Notes: generated by a model from the letters alone, not told the origin. 64,000 bases of DNA from Nonlabens sp. (GCA_020630715.1 JAHDIQ010000002.1:1-64000), one strand, 5' to 3'. Positions 7,304-16,637 are shown, numbered from the stretch's first letter. Made by a program: numbers and translations.

Positions 7304-7391
7304 AAAGAGGCGCAGGTTCGAATCCTGCTAGACTTTCACGAGTCTATAGCTCAGTTGGCTAGAGCACTACACTCAGGATGTAGGATGGTAG
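7299..7391 (+). ncRNA. circularly permuted tRNA-like element B (Y-RNA-like)
   Basis: Every tRNA helix is present but in permuted order. T-arm GCAGG-TTCGAAT-CCTGC (7312-7328); acceptor strand TAGACTT (7329-7335) joined by a TCAC loop to its partner GAGTCTA (7340-7346, one G-T pair); TA; D-arm GCTC (7349-7352) with GAGC (7362-7365) and GG in the loop; then anticodon arm CTACA-CTCAGGA-TGTAG (7367-7383). The ends fall in the variable loop and are held by CTACCA (7299-7304) with TGGTAG (7386-7391). A capped acceptor cannot be charged, so this should be a tRNA mimic. The Y-RNA assignment is an inference from architecture and from the slipin neighbour. Confidence 0.7.
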
Positions 7392-7395
7392 AAGC

Positions 7396-7454
7396 ACACC
7401 ACTTCTTTAAAAAGGTGTACCGCAACTTTAATTGCGAATGGTCCAGATCAGACC
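7396..7454 (+). other. three consecutive small hairpins in non-coding block
   Basis: ACACC/GGTGT (7396-7400 with 7414-7418), CGCAA/TTGCG (7421-7425 with 7432-7436) and GGTC/GACC (7440-7443 with 7451-7454) follow element B directly. They may be the 3' part of the same RNA or spacers. None has a T-tract, so no terminator is evident here. Confidence 0.4.
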
Positions 7455-7532
7455 TCAAATGATCCCAAAAGTAAGAACCAGTGCAGCCAGACTCTGATCA
7501 TAGGATGATGATGAGTAAGAGGAATGTTGCCT

Positions 7533-7659
7533 AAGGTCAATAGGAAGTATATCGTGCTTACAGCACTACCTTGCACCATTACTAGCACGCCGCTATTAGT
7601 AGAAAAGCATGCCGCTGGTGATCTCGCAACTAGGTCCTGTAAGCACCATAGAACACCTT
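7533..7659 (+). ncRNA. candidate structured RNA with 10-bp closing stem
   Basis: GTGCTTACAG (7554-7563) pairs perfectly with CTGTAAGCAC (7637-7646). An outer AAGGT (7533-7537) pairs with ACCTT (7655-7659), and inside lie CACCA/TGGTG (7574-7578 with 7616-7620) enclosing TACTA/TAGTA (7580-7584 with 7597-7601). The nested helices suggest an RNA structure rather than chance. It lacks the TTCGAAT T-loop seen in elements A and B, so it is a different class. It ends 64 bp before the slipin ATG, so a 5' untranslated regulatory role is also possible. Confidence 0.4.
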
Positions 7660-7723
7660 GAGTCGTTGCACTTATTCTTATTACAATGTTTAACCGGTCA
7701 TAAGACCACAATTTTTAATCATC

Positions 7724-8824
7724 ATGAGAATGAAAAGAATTACCACAGGTAAAAGAGGTATCGTTCTTAAAAACGGAACGGTAACTAGAGTATTAGGTGC
7801 AGGATGGCACTTTATTTTATGGAATGAAAGATGCGTGATCGTATCGATGACACAGCCATTAACACTAGGCATAGATTTAGAAATCTTGCGCAGTAATACG
7901 GCATTGATGGAACAACTTACTATGGTAGAAGTGATGGCAAGTGAGGTATGTATCGTAACGGTTAATGGGCACTTAGATAGAGTGTTACAAGAAGGAACAT
8001 ACCTATTCTGGAAAGGATTTAGGGATTACGCTTTCGCGAAAGCGGACACCACATCCGTCTACATAGACAACGACGTACCAGTTGCTTTTTACAAGACCTT
8101 GAGAGATCTAGGGCTGATGATGGCAGTAACGGTAAACAGTGGCGAAAACGCCGTATTGATGCTAGAAGGAAAAGAAAGTGGCGTGCTAGAAGCTGGTGAT
8201 TACTGGTTCTGGAATAACGACACTAGAGTAGAGGTTGCGCGCACAGATATGAGAAAGCGTATGCTAGAAATAAGCGGTCAGGAGATTCTTACTAGCGATA
8301 AAGTAACGGTGCGTGTCACACTTACCGCTGTCTTTAAGGTAGTGAATATTGTAACTGCTATTCTAGAGAATAAAGCCTTTGAAACACAGTTGTACATCGC
8401 ATTGCAACACGCATTGCGTGTCCTAGTAGGAGCATTTACTATGGATGAATTGCTAGAGAATAAAGCAGCGTTAGGCGACTCACTACGTGAGACTGTGTCT
8501 GGTACTGCAACAGATTTAGGAATTGAATTGTACACCGTAGGTGTTAAGGATGTTATTTTAACTGGTGAAATGCGCGCTATGATGAATAAAGTGATTCTTG
8601 CACAAAAAGAAGCTCAAGCTAGCGTGATTACACGTAGAGAAGAAGCGGCTCAAACCAGATTAATGCTCAATGCTGCAAAGTTAGTGGATGAAAACGAAAC
8701 ACTCTTTAAGTTAAAAGAGATGGAATTCATCGAGCGTATTGCAGATCGAGTAGGAGAAATCTCCCTATCCAGCAATGGTAATATGGTCAGACAGTTGAAA
8801 GAGATTTTTACAGCTGCAAAATGA
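7724..8824 (+). CDS. slipin-family SPFH/band-7 domain protein
   Basis: A 366-residue SPFH protein. The N-terminal third repeats a short beta motif (RVLGAGWHFILWNE, RVLQEGTYLFWKGF, GVLEAGDYWFWNND), then the band-7 core follows (LTSDKVTVRVTLTAVFKV to GTATDLGIELYTVGVKDVIL) and an Ala/Glu-rich helix typical of SPFH oligomerisation (LAQKEAQASVITRREEAAQ). There is no strong N-terminal membrane helix, so it may be cytosolic or peripheral. It sits right after the permuted tRNA-like block. From memory, slipins of this kind occur in bacterial RNA-repair or Ro60/RtcB loci, which fits; no such partner gene is in this window. A palindrome copy encodes AFAKA near residue 103. Confidence 0.85.
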   Translation: MRMKRITTGKRGIVLKNGTVTRVLGAGWHFILWNERCVIVSMTQPLTLGIDLEILRSNTALMEQLTMVEVMASEVCIVTVNGHLDRVLQEGTYLFWKGFRDYAFAKADTTSVYIDNDVPVAFYKTLRDLGLMMAVTVNSGENAVLMLEGKESGVLEAGDYWFWNNDTRVEVARTDMRKRMLEISGQEILTSDKVTVRVTLTAVFKVVNIVTAILENKAFETQLYIALQHALRVLVGAFTMDELLENKAALGDSLRETVSGTATDLGIELYTVGVKDVILTGEMRAMMNKVILAQKEAQASVITRREEAAQTRLMLNAAKLVDENETLFKLKEMEFIERIADRVGEISLSSNGNMVRQLKEIFTAAK

Positions 8825-8825
8825 T

Positions 8826-8857
8826 AAAAAGGCGATGCGATAGCATGGCCTTTTTTG
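8826..8857 (+). terminator. intrinsic terminator after slipin gene
   Basis: AAAAAGGC (8826-8833) pairs with GCCTTTTT (8848-8855), extended inside by ATGC/GCAT, and is followed by a T-run. Confidence 0.85.
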
Positions 8858-8895
8858 TTTTGGCGGTTTTTAGTGGTGGTGGATTAAAGCGACGA

Positions 8896-8962
8896 GCCTA
8901 GAATAATTGGGTCTCAAATTAATGAACGAAATTGTTGTTTTTTTTGGTTTAGTTCTTTGTTG
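8896..8962. repeat. cassette-flank repeat, copy 1
   Basis: A 67-bp sequence lying just past the 3' end of the minus-strand gene at 8972. It matches the copy at 9751-9817 at roughly 85 percent of positions, with long identical blocks such as TCTCAAATTAATGAACGA. See the cassette finding. Confidence 0.85.
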
Positions 8963-8971
8963 CCACACGTT

Positions 8972-9595
8972 TTATTTCTCAATTACTGATGCTCTTCCCA
9001 TTGTATTTAGAATGACAATTTTATATAATCTTGGTTTCGGATGATGAAGCACTATAATATTCCGTAATTCTCTTTCATTAACTGGCTTATCCAAATGTGT
9101 CATATAAATTACCGTTTCATCGTTCTCTTTATAAATATTTTCAAAACTAATATCTGGATTATTGAGTTTTAGTAAACTCTCTAGGTTTGCTACAAATTTG
9201 TCGATATCACTTTCGTTTTCCAATGGTGTATAAATAAATTGTTCGAAAAAGCCTTCTTTAAATCCATTGCACCATAATTCTCCAATAAATTTAATTTCCT
9301 TTGTATTCGTGTTAAAAGTAAAAATACATTTCACATCATTTACGTGATATCCAAGATACCACGTCATATCAACCAAATAGGTTTTTAAACTTGGTTCTGG
9401 AAATATTTCAAGATTTACTTCTTTAATTTCGTTAAAATTTTTGTCATAAATCCATAAATCATCTCCGACTAAAGTGTCTTTTATTCCGTGATTTTTTATT
9501 AATTCAGTTTCAAATTCCGCATAATTTTGGGCAATTCCGATTAAAGAATTGGTGAAAATGATAATGTAGATTATATGTAGTAGTGTTTTTCTCAA
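8972..9595 (-). CDS. uncharacterised secreted protein
   Basis: I do not recognise this protein of about 207 residues. The reading frame is open to a GTG at 9664, but the TTG at 9595 gives a plausible signal peptide (MRKTLLHIIYIIIFTNSLIG, cut after IAQ) and the sequence before it contains a palindrome (ACGGAGCCGT) more like a recombination or regulatory site than protein. The mature part is acidic with a central DMTWYLGYHVNDVKCIFTF segment and a C-terminal HHPKPRLYKIVILNTMGRA. It is more AT-rich than its neighbours, is flanked by a repeat shared with the next gene, and is probably acquired. Confidence 0.6.
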   Translation of the reverse strand: MRKTLLHIIYIIIFTNSLIGIAQNYAEFETELIKNHGIKDTLVGDDLWIYDKNFNEIKEVNLEIFPEPSLKTYLVDMTWYLGYHVNDVKCIFTFNTNTKEIKFIGELWCNGFKEGFFEQFIYTPLENESDIDKFVANLESLLKLNNPDISFENIYKENDETVIYMTHLDKPVNERELRNIIVLHHPKPRLYKIVILNTMGRASVIEK

Positions 9596-9750
9596 AAGTG
9601 CTATAACGGCTCCGTATATGAAAAGTAGCGCTGAAAATAAGCTGTTACTTTTCGGATTAAACACGAGCCTAATCTTAATTTAAATATACGTTAGAAAAGG
9701 CAGAAAATAGATTGTCAATAAAAGGAAAGAGTAAAAAAATAGCCTTAATA

Positions 9751-9817
9751 GCCTAGAATAATAGTGTCTCAAATTAATGAACGAGATTGTTGTTTTATTA
9801 CCTCAGTTCTTTGTTAG
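9751..9817. repeat. cassette-flank repeat, copy 2
   Basis: Second copy of the 67-bp repeat, again just downstream of the stop of a minus-strand gene (9826-10530). Both copies begin GCCTAGAATAAT and end TTCTTTGTT. Confidence 0.85.
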
Positions 9818-9825
9818 CTGGCTTT

Positions 9826-10530
9826 TTACGCTTCTATTATCTTGTCAGCTATTATTAAACACTCTTCTAAAGTTCCCAACATTCCGATTTGGTTTCTTTC
9901 AATATCTAATAACTTTTTCGCGATTTCAATTCTGTCAGCTCCGTTTTTTTTGAGTCGGAATATTTCTGGAACGTAACCTTGATATTCATCTTTTGGCGCA
10001 ACGTCATTAACTCCAATTGGGTCCCAATCAATCCAAAGGATATCATCAATTTTCTTGTAAACTATTAAATCGGTCGTAGCAGTTATGCTATTTTTAAATC
10101 CTTTGTTTCGTTGGAAAATTAGAATTGTGGATTTTACTTCTTGATATAAATGTTCGTCATCAATTAAATCACAATATTGTAAAGCAAACATTGGAATAGC
10201 AAATCCGCTATTTGCGTCAAATGGTGCTGATTGTTCAGATGAATTATAAGTGACTTTTGCAACTCTTTCAGCTAATCTCAAATACAATTCAAAATCTTTG
10301 TCCGCATTCGGTAAATTCAGCATTCTTATTTTGGTAAATTGTTCGTGAGCAAGTTTCCATTTTTCTTTACCTTCAATAATATCATAAAGTTCTAAAATCT
10401 CGACAGGTATTTTTTGTAAATATCTATCAAATCTCGATAAAACCAATCCTGCCCAATTCGGACGTATAATTTCGGGAACATTTTCAAAAATCCGTTGTCC
10501 AATTTTTATGTCAGTTTTTATTTCGTTCAT
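9826..10530 (-). CDS. uncharacterised protein, DUF1871-like C-terminus
   Basis: A soluble protein of about 234 residues in two parts. Residues 1-150 are unrecognised. The C-terminal 80 residues carry ILWIDWDPIGVND, then DEYQGYVPEIFRLKKNGADR and EIAKKLLDIE, a layout like small DUF1871/YugE-type proteins often found near toxins or in immunity lists. I chose the ATG at 10530 (MNEIKTD) over a TTG at 10551. It is AT-rich, has no operon partners and shares its 3' flank with the gene at 8972, which points to a mobile gene-cassette origin. The family match is from memory and tentative. Confidence 0.6.
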   Translation of the reverse strand: MNEIKTDIKIGQRIFENVPEIIRPNWAGLVLSRFDRYLQKIPVEILELYDIIEGKEKWKLAHEQFTKIRMLNLPNADKDFELYLRLAERVAKVTYNSSEQSAPFDANSGFAIPMFALQYCDLIDDEHLYQEVKSTILIFQRNKGFKNSITATTDLIVYKKIDDILWIDWDPIGVNDVAPKDEYQGYVPEIFRLKKNGADRIEIAKKLLDIERNQIGMLGTLEECLIIADKIIEA

Positions 10531-10629
10531 CGGTTTTTTTAGCTTGCGCACAACTAGTTACATCCACAATATAACACTTTATCACCTATTATTTTTCCAG
10601 ATAAACGCATGTTTAATCTGATTAATCCA

Positions 10630-13062
10630 TTACATCCCACAACTACCTATAGGACTACCATCAGGGATTTTTGAGACTGGAATTTCTTTAATGGTTTCAG
10701 GATGCACTTGAGCCTTTTGAATCGATAGTAATAGCGATTGATCTGCTGTGTTTTTTGAGTTGTTTAAAGTTGCTCTCATACTGTTGATTTGGTCATGTAC
10801 TACAGCTTTTACGTTCACATGAATCTGGCTAGAGTTTTGAAGTACTAATAATTTATTGATATAAAGCTCTTTTAAACGGTTCTGGATCAATTGCGCATAA
10901 TCGCCTTTAGGTTTTTGATCTAAAAAACTAGCTGTCATTGCATCCATCATGTGGTCTAGGCGCAGATTTTTCCCATAAATTCCTTGCTGGGCAATGCGGT
11001 TTAATCGGGTAGGATGGAGCATGAAATCTAGTGTAAAACCGGCACTAGTAACTGCAACAGCTATCGGGTCAAAGGCAACACCAGTTTGCGATTGAAAACT
11101 CTCACGATCTCTAGAATATCCATAAGCTCGTGGCGGGAATTTTTCTAGTAGTGATTCTGGAATCATAAGCGATTCTGACTCTAGCGTTTTTAATAAGGCT
11201 TCCAAAGCCTTTTGTTGTTCCTCTTTATTTACATATTGAAAGTCGGCATCGCCTTTTATGGCATAACTGTATTTCATACCGCCCAGAAGTTTTGAAGTTG
11301 CTTCTACCTGATAACGATGTGAGAAATAAACAGGCACAAATACATCTTCTAAAACACTTAATGGCGCACCATCAGGAATGTTATTTAAGCCAAATTGATT
11401 CATTGCTACCTCGCGTACTTTCATCGTGTGTTCTAATGCCATGGTGGTATTCTTACCATCATCCCATAGATGTGCGTTTGCATGTGCGCCACTACTAGAT
11501 CTTGCATCACGATCACTTATAAATTCTAGGTTTGCGTCTGTTGCTTTTTTAAGGATGCTATTGAGGTAATCTTCTTCTGATTGCGTGCTTGCTGGTGTTC
11601 CATAAGAATATTGAACTGTGAATTGATCCCATAAACCTATATCTGTTGCATAAGCATTACTTAAATCTATGGTTCCATCCTTAAGTTCATATCTAGGATG
11701 TGGATAATCCATCACGCTAGCGCGATCTGCGGTGCTAGCCGCAAAGTTGTGTGCAAATCCTAAGGTATGTCCTATTTCATGCGCGCTTAATTGCCTGATT
11801 CGTGCTAGTGCCATTTTGAGCATTTCTGGTGATGCTGCACCATTTTTATAAGGTTCTTTAAGCATTCCTTGTGCTAGCATAAAATCCTGACGTATACGTA
11901 AACTTCCTAAACTTACATGACCTTTTAGGATTTCACCAGTACGTGGATCTGTGATAGAACCACCATAACTCCAGCCACGAGTACTGCGGTGTACCCATTG
12001 AATCATATTGTAGCGTAAATCCATAGGATCTGCGCCATCTGGTAGCATTTTTACTATAAAGGCATCTTTATATCCAGCACTTTCAAAAGCCTGATTCCAC
12101 CATCGTGCGCCTTCTAGCAAAGCACTGCGCACTGGTTCTGGTGTTCCTGGATCTAGATAATACACGATAGATTCTACCGCTTCACTCATCGCTAGGTCAG
12201 GATTCTTTTTTTCCAGTCTGTGGCGTGTGATCCATCGTTTTTCCATAGGCGTTCCTATAAGACTGCTGTAGTCATAATAGGAAGTGTAAAAAGATCCAGA
12301 TCGTGTATGAAACGCTCTAGGCTGGTAACCATCATCTGGTAATGCTACAAAACTGTGATGCTGGATCACACTAATACTGCTGGCATCTGGTGCGACACCG
12401 CGTATGTTACGACCTTTTGGCTCACCAGTAAAAGTAAGTAAGGCTTCAAATTCAACGTTTTTAGGAAACGCCTTTGTGTTTTCCATCCATAAAGCGCTAC
12501 GGCTTTTGTCTAATTTATAAGATCCTTCACCACGTGATTTAAGCCGTTGAGTAACACCATGAGCATCTTGCATTAAAAATGGTGTCAGATCTATGGTATG
12601 TGTGTTGTTTTGCGATGATTTAATGGTGAATCCATACAACACAGATCTGGCAAAGGCTTGTTCTACGCTCGCTTTTTCGGCATCATTATTTGTTACGGCG
12701 CGGTATTTTAAGTTGGGTTGAATTAGCAATAATTTGTTTCCGGCTTTCACCCATTTTACCACAACGCCATCACCTAACTGGCCACGATCCAGCCCGATGT
12801 CATTAGAACCTACACCAGTAGAAAGCGCATGAACGTATAAAAATTCCTGTTCCAGATCTTGCTCACGCACTTCTAGATGAATCGTTCCTTTTGACTCATC
12901 ATACCTAAAGTTGTAAAGACCTTTAAATTCTTGTGTGGTAGTAGTGTTTGTTCTAGTTACGCTTTCGCGAAAGCGTAATCCATCATCATCATTACCTAAT
13001 CCAGCATGGCTGTAGGATGAGCATAAAAGAATAGCAAGTATAGAAAGTGACCGAAGTTTCAT
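10630..13062 (-). CDS. secreted zinc-dependent metalloprotease (DUF5117/DUF5118 type)
   Basis: An 810-residue protein with a signal peptide (MKLRSLSILAILLCSSYSHA). The catalytic motif HEIGHTLGFAH (HExxHxxGxxH, near residue 430) is the metzincin zinc site, followed by a likely Met-turn in ADRASVMDYPHPRY. The N-terminal region (EFKGLYNFRYDESKGTIHLE, QEFLYVHAL) and the long C-terminal part match the Bacteroidota family with DUF5118, DUF5117 and DUF4953 modules, usually about 800-850 residues. It should act in the periplasm or outside the cell; substrates are unknown. It is a single gene. A palindrome copy encodes LRFRES near residue 29. Confidence 0.85.
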   Translation of the reverse strand: MKLRSLSILAILLCSSYSHAGLGNDDDGLRFRESVTRTNTTTTQEFKGLYNFRYDESKGTIHLEVREQDLEQEFLYVHALSTGVGSNDIGLDRGQLGDGVVVKWVKAGNKLLLIQPNLKYRAVTNNDAEKASVEQAFARSVLYGFTIKSSQNNTHTIDLTPFLMQDAHGVTQRLKSRGEGSYKLDKSRSALWMENTKAFPKNVEFEALLTFTGEPKGRNIRGVAPDASSISVIQHHSFVALPDDGYQPRAFHTRSGSFYTSYYDYSSLIGTPMEKRWITRHRLEKKNPDLAMSEAVESIVYYLDPGTPEPVRSALLEGARWWNQAFESAGYKDAFIVKMLPDGADPMDLRYNMIQWVHRSTRGWSYGGSITDPRTGEILKGHVSLGSLRIRQDFMLAQGMLKEPYKNGAASPEMLKMALARIRQLSAHEIGHTLGFAHNFAASTADRASVMDYPHPRYELKDGTIDLSNAYATDIGLWDQFTVQYSYGTPASTQSEEDYLNSILKKATDANLEFISDRDARSSSGAHANAHLWDDGKNTTMALEHTMKVREVAMNQFGLNNIPDGAPLSVLEDVFVPVYFSHRYQVEATSKLLGGMKYSYAIKGDADFQYVNKEEQQKALEALLKTLESESLMIPESLLEKFPPRAYGYSRDRESFQSQTGVAFDPIAVAVTSAGFTLDFMLHPTRLNRIAQQGIYGKNLRLDHMMDAMTASFLDQKPKGDYAQLIQNRLKELYINKLLVLQNSSQIHVNVKAVVHDQINSMRATLNNSKNTADQSLLLSIQKAQVHPETIKEIPVSKIPDGSPIGSCGM

Positions 13063-13296
13063 GGATCCGTTTTTAATTAAACGGTTAAAAGATAGGGAAG
13101 AAGTGGCAGAAGTTCCTCATACCTTAATAATCTATTGTTCAAGAAACTATATAGTTTATTGAAATTCATTAATGTTTGCCTATTGATTGCTGACTAGATC
13201 ACTTTTAATAATTATAAGTGAATACTTAATAGTGAACTGTGTTTTTAAATTAAAAGAGAATTTAACTATACATCGTTCCTACTGTTTTATTCCAAA

Positions 13297-13329
13297 TTAA
13301 AAACCCCAATACTTAAAAAATATTGGGGT
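13297..13329 (-). terminator. intrinsic terminator of clpB
   Basis: On the minus strand ACCCCAATA pairs with TATTGGGGT (13321-13329 with 13303-13311) and is followed by a T-run before the gene ends its transcript. Confidence 0.85.
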
Positions 13330-13351
13330 AGTGGCTCAAAAAATGGTTTAT

Positions 13352-15952
13352 TTAAACTTCTATAGTCGCAGTTTCATTTCTAAAAACCAATTGGGATTCA
13401 AATGCATCTATTAATACGACACTATTTGCATTTATCGCTCCAGACAGAATCTGTTTAGAAAGTTCATTTAGCACATTTTTCTGTATCACTCTTTTTACTG
13501 GTCTAGCACCATATTGTGGATCATAACCTTGCTGTGATAACAGTTCAATAGCCTGATCTGTAGCATCTATGGCGATACCTTGCTGTGCTAGCATCTTAGT
13601 CACAGACTTAAGCTGTAAGCGTACAATCTGTTTAATCTCATCCTTATTTAAAGGTGTGAACATTACGATATCGTCTATTCTATTAATGAATTCTGGGCGT
13701 ACATGCTGTTTCAATGCCTGAATCACTTCTAGTTTTGTCTCTTCAATTAGATTTAACTCGTCACCTTTAAAATTATCAAAACGTTCCTGTATAATTCCTG
13801 CACCCATATTTGAGGTCATGATAATTATGGTATTTTTGAAATCTGCAATACGACCTTTATTATCTGTTAGGCGTCCTTCATCAAGTACTTGTAATAAGAT
13901 ATTAAACGTATCTGGATGCGCTTTTTCTATTTCATCAAGTAGTACCACAGAATACGGTTTGCGTCTTACGGCTTCTGTCAACTGGCCACCTTCATCATAA
14001 CCTACATAACCTGGTGGTGCACCTACTAGACGACTCACGCTGTGACGTTCCTGATATTCACTCATATCAATACGTGTCATTGCGTTTTCATCATTAAATA
14101 GATAGGATGCAAGAGCTTTTGCCAGCTCTGTTTTTCCTACACCAGTAGTTCCTAAAAATAGAAATGATCCCACTGGCTTTTTCTGATCTTGTAATCCAGC
14201 TCGTGATCTTCTTACAGCATCGCTTACTGCTTCTATGGCTTCTTCTTGTCCTACAACGCGCTTATGTAATTCATCTTCAAGTCGTAGTAATTTATCGCGC
14301 TCGCTCTGTAGCATTTTAGTCACTGGAATTCCAGTCCATTTTGCAACGACTTCTGCAATGTCGTCGTAGGTTACTTCTTCTTTAATTAAAGATGCATTAG
14401 AATCATTTTGAGCAACTTGTTCTTGTAACGTTTCTAGTTGTTCTTGAGATTCTTTTATTTTTCCGTATCTTAATTCGGCCACTTTACCGTAATCACCATC
14501 ACGTTCTGCACGTTCTGCTTGTAGTTTTAGGTCTTCAATTTCTGATTTTGTGTTTTGAATCGCATCTACTAGACTTTTCTCATTCATCCATTGTGCGTTA
14601 AGCTCGTTACGTGTTTCTTTAATATTAGCTAATTCACTATTAAGGTGTTTTAACTTATCTGTATCATCCTCACGTTTAATAGCTTCAATCTCGATTTCTA
14701 GTTGCATGATTTTACGATCTAGTACGTCTAATTCTTCTGGTTTTGAATTGATTTCCATACGTAATTTAGAAGCAGCCTCATCCATTAAGTCAATCGCTTT
14801 GTCCGGTAAAAATCTATTAGTAATGTATCGTTGAGATAATTCAACGGCACCTATCACTGCATCATCTTTAATACGCACTTTATGATGACTTTCATATTTA
14901 TCCTTTATACCTCTTAATATGGAAATAGCACTTTCTGTATCAGGCTCATCTACTAACACACGCTGGAAACGTCGCTCTAGCGCTTTGTCCTTTTCAAAAT
15001 ACTTCTGGTATTCGTCTAAAGTAGTAGCACCTATAGCACGTAATTCGCCTCTTGCTAGTGCTGGTTTTAAAATATTTGCGGCATCCATAGCGCCTTCTCC
15101 ACCACCAGCGCCTACTAGTGTGTGGATTTCATCAATAAAAAGTACAACGTCGCCATCGCTAGTAGTCACTTCTTTTATTACCGCTTTTAAACGTTCTTCA
15201 AATTCACCTTTATATTTTGCGCCAGCGATTAATGCACCCATATCTAGCGAATAAATCTGCTTACTCTTTAAATTTTCTGGAACATCACCAGATACGATAC
15301 GATGGGCAAGACCTTCTGCAATTGCTGTTTTACCTACACCAGGTTCACCTACCAGCATCGGATTGTTTTTAGTACGTCTGGACAGAATCTGTAGGATACG
15401 ACGTATTTCTTCATCACGTCCTATGACTGGATCCAGTTTTCCTTGATCTGCAAGTTCATTCAGGTTTTTTGCATATTTGTTAAGGCTGTTATACGTTTCC
15501 TCTGCACTAGAACTTGTGACACGATTACCATTGCGTAGTTCAAGTATGGCTTGCTTCAAGTCTTTTGAAGTAACGCCTTGGTCTTTTAAAATACTAACAG
15601 CAGTATCTTTTCCGTCAAAAAGTGCTAGTAGTAAATGTTCAATAGAAACATACTCATCATCCATTTCTTTGGCAATTTTCATAGCTTTTGTAATGGTTTG
15701 TGAGGCATTACGTGATAACTGTATGTCACCACCAGAAACTTTTGCAATAGATTTTAAACTGCTTTCTATTAATGAAGTAACGATGGATTCATTAACCTGT
15801 AGTTTTTTCAATATAAACGGTATCACATTTTTATCTACAGCGATCATCGCACTGAGAATGTGTAGATTCTCAATGAATTGGTGTTCCAGTTCTTGCGCCG
15901 TTTGTTGTGCACGCTCTAGAACTTCTTGGGATTTTATAGTTAAATTATTCAT
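13352..15952 (-). CDS. clpB: ATP-dependent disaggregase ClpB
   Basis: An 866-residue ClpB of usual length. The N-terminal substrate domain (about 1-145) is followed by AAA+ domain 1 with Walker [10 protein letters not shown] (near 205) and [15 protein letters not shown], the coiled-coil M domain (about 405-520, rich in E and K), AAA+ domain 2 with GTTGVGKTE (near 605) and [11 protein letters not shown], and the C-terminal oligomerisation part. It extracts proteins from aggregates with the DnaK system. It is a single gene, divergent from ytxJ, with its own terminator. I see no heat-shock operator in the intergenic region, so its control is not evident. Confidence 0.97.
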   Translation of the reverse strand: MNNLTIKSQEVLERAQQTAQELEHQFIENLHILSAMIAVDKNVIPFILKKLQVNESIVTSLIESSLKSIAKVSGGDIQLSRNASQTITKAMKIAKEMDDEYVSIEHLLLALFDGKDTAVSILKDQGVTSKDLKQAILELRNGNRVTSSSAEETYNSLNKYAKNLNELADQGKLDPVIGRDEEIRRILQILSRRTKNNPMLVGEPGVGKTAIAEGLAHRIVSGDVPENLKSKQIYSLDMGALIAGAKYKGEFEERLKAVIKEVTTSDGDVVLFIDEIHTLVGAGGGEGAMDAANILKPALARGELRAIGATTLDEYQKYFEKDKALERRFQRVLVDEPDTESAISILRGIKDKYESHHKVRIKDDAVIGAVELSQRYITNRFLPDKAIDLMDEAASKLRMEINSKPEELDVLDRKIMQLEIEIEAIKREDDTDKLKHLNSELANIKETRNELNAQWMNEKSLVDAIQNTKSEIEDLKLQAERAERDGDYGKVAELRYGKIKESQEQLETLQEQVAQNDSNASLIKEEVTYDDIAEVVAKWTGIPVTKMLQSERDKLLRLEDELHKRVVGQEEAIEAVSDAVRRSRAGLQDQKKPVGSFLFLGTTGVGKTELAKALASYLFNDENAMTRIDMSEYQERHSVSRLVGAPPGYVGYDEGGQLTEAVRRKPYSVVLLDEIEKAHPDTFNILLQVLDEGRLTDNKGRIADFKNTIIIMTSNMGAGIIQERFDNFKGDELNLIEETKLEVIQALKQHVRPEFINRIDDIVMFTPLNKDEIKQIVRLQLKSVTKMLAQQGIAIDATDQAIELLSQQGYDPQYGARPVKRVIQKNVLNELSKQILSGAINANSVVLIDAFESQLVFRNETATIEV

Positions 15953-16138
15953 ATTCTATGTTTTTTCTCTTTAGGTCAAATGGTATGCCTTTATAAAAAC
16001 ACGGCGTTTTGTCATTTAAAATAAGCTTTTTACCGACATTTTGTCCTGTTGTGAGACATTTTAATCATTTTACAGTACATCTTTTACCTTTGTTTTGAAA
16101 TAAAATGGCAATGATGAGCAATTGTTTAAAAAATAGTT

Positions 16139-16154
16139 CGCTTTCGCGAAAGCG
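16139..16154. repeat. palindrome CGCTTTCGCGAAAGCG, intergenic copy
   Basis: Perfect 16-bp palindromic core between clpB and ytxJ, followed by TAATCATAAACC. One of 17 copies in the window. Confidence 0.95.
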
Positions 16155-16169
16155 TAATCATAAACCATT

Positions 16170-16177
16170 TAATTTTG
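16170..16177 (+). promoter_or_regulatory. -7 promoter element TAATTTTG for ytxJ operon
   Basis: Matches TAnnTTTG, about 46 bp before ytxJ. A second match, TACCTTTG, lies at 16085-16092; the palindrome sits between the two. Confidence 0.45.
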
Positions 16178-16223
16178 TAACTTTAAAATCAAGGTTATCA
16201 TAGCCTCAAGTAATTAAAACGTA

Positions 16224-16637
16224 ATGGGATTTTTAGACAAGTTGTTTAAATCAGGAAAAGAGGAAGAAAAGTCAAGCGAACCGCAAGAAGGTATACCGTG
16301 GCAATTGCTAGATTGTGAAGATCAATTTTTTAACCTAGTTAAAAATTCAAAGCATATTCCTAAAGTTATTTTTAAGCACAGCACGCGCTGTGGAATTTCT
16401 AGAATGGCTTTAAAGAGTTTTGAGGATGGTTACACGCTAGATGAAAATGATGCGGCATTCTATTTGCTAGATTTATTAAATTATAGAGACTTGAGTAATT
16501 TAATCGCAACAGAATTAAATGTGATGCACCAGTCTCCACAAGTGATTGTCATAGATAATGAAGAAATCATACATACAGATTCTCATCACGGAATCGATAT
16601 TAAAAGAGTTCAGGAATTAATTAAAAAACATGTATAA
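16224..16637 (+). CDS. ytxJ: bacillithiol-system redox protein YtxJ
   Basis: A 137-residue thioredoxin-fold protein. FKHSTRCGISRMALKSF carries a single-cysteine TRCGIS motif, typical of monothiol YtxJ proteins tied to bacillithiol. The cis-proline loop is SPQVIVIDN. A charged N-terminal extension (about 20 residues) precedes the domain. It would reduce mixed disulfides of protein thiols in the cytoplasm. Its stop shares one base with the next gene's ATG (TAATG), so the two are co-translated with the M48 peptidase. Confidence 0.9.
   Translation: MGFLDKLFKSGKEEEKSSEPQEGIPWQLLDCEDQFFNLVKNSKHIPKVIFKHSTRCGISRMALKSFEDGYTLDENDAAFYLLDLLNYRDLSNLIATELNVMHQSPQVIVIDNEEIIHTDSHHGIDIKRVQELIKKHV

Noticed and set aside
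7240-7391. Ordinary tRNA genes
   Set aside because: T-arm and D-arm motifs are obvious, but in each element the T-arm comes before the D-arm, no 5' acceptor precedes them and no normal 3' end follows.
7175-7462. A 95-codon open frame across the non-coding block
   Set aside because: It runs straight through both tRNA-like elements, whose base pairing explains the sequence better; its protein has no recognisable features.
8896-9817. Classical integron attC sites
   Set aside because: The repeats lack the GTTRRRY and RYYYAAC core sites and no integrase gene is present, so only a looser cassette-like description is justified.
13818-15974. Plus-strand frames opposite clpB
   Set aside because: They are antisense shadows of a strongly conserved gene and show no protein family features.
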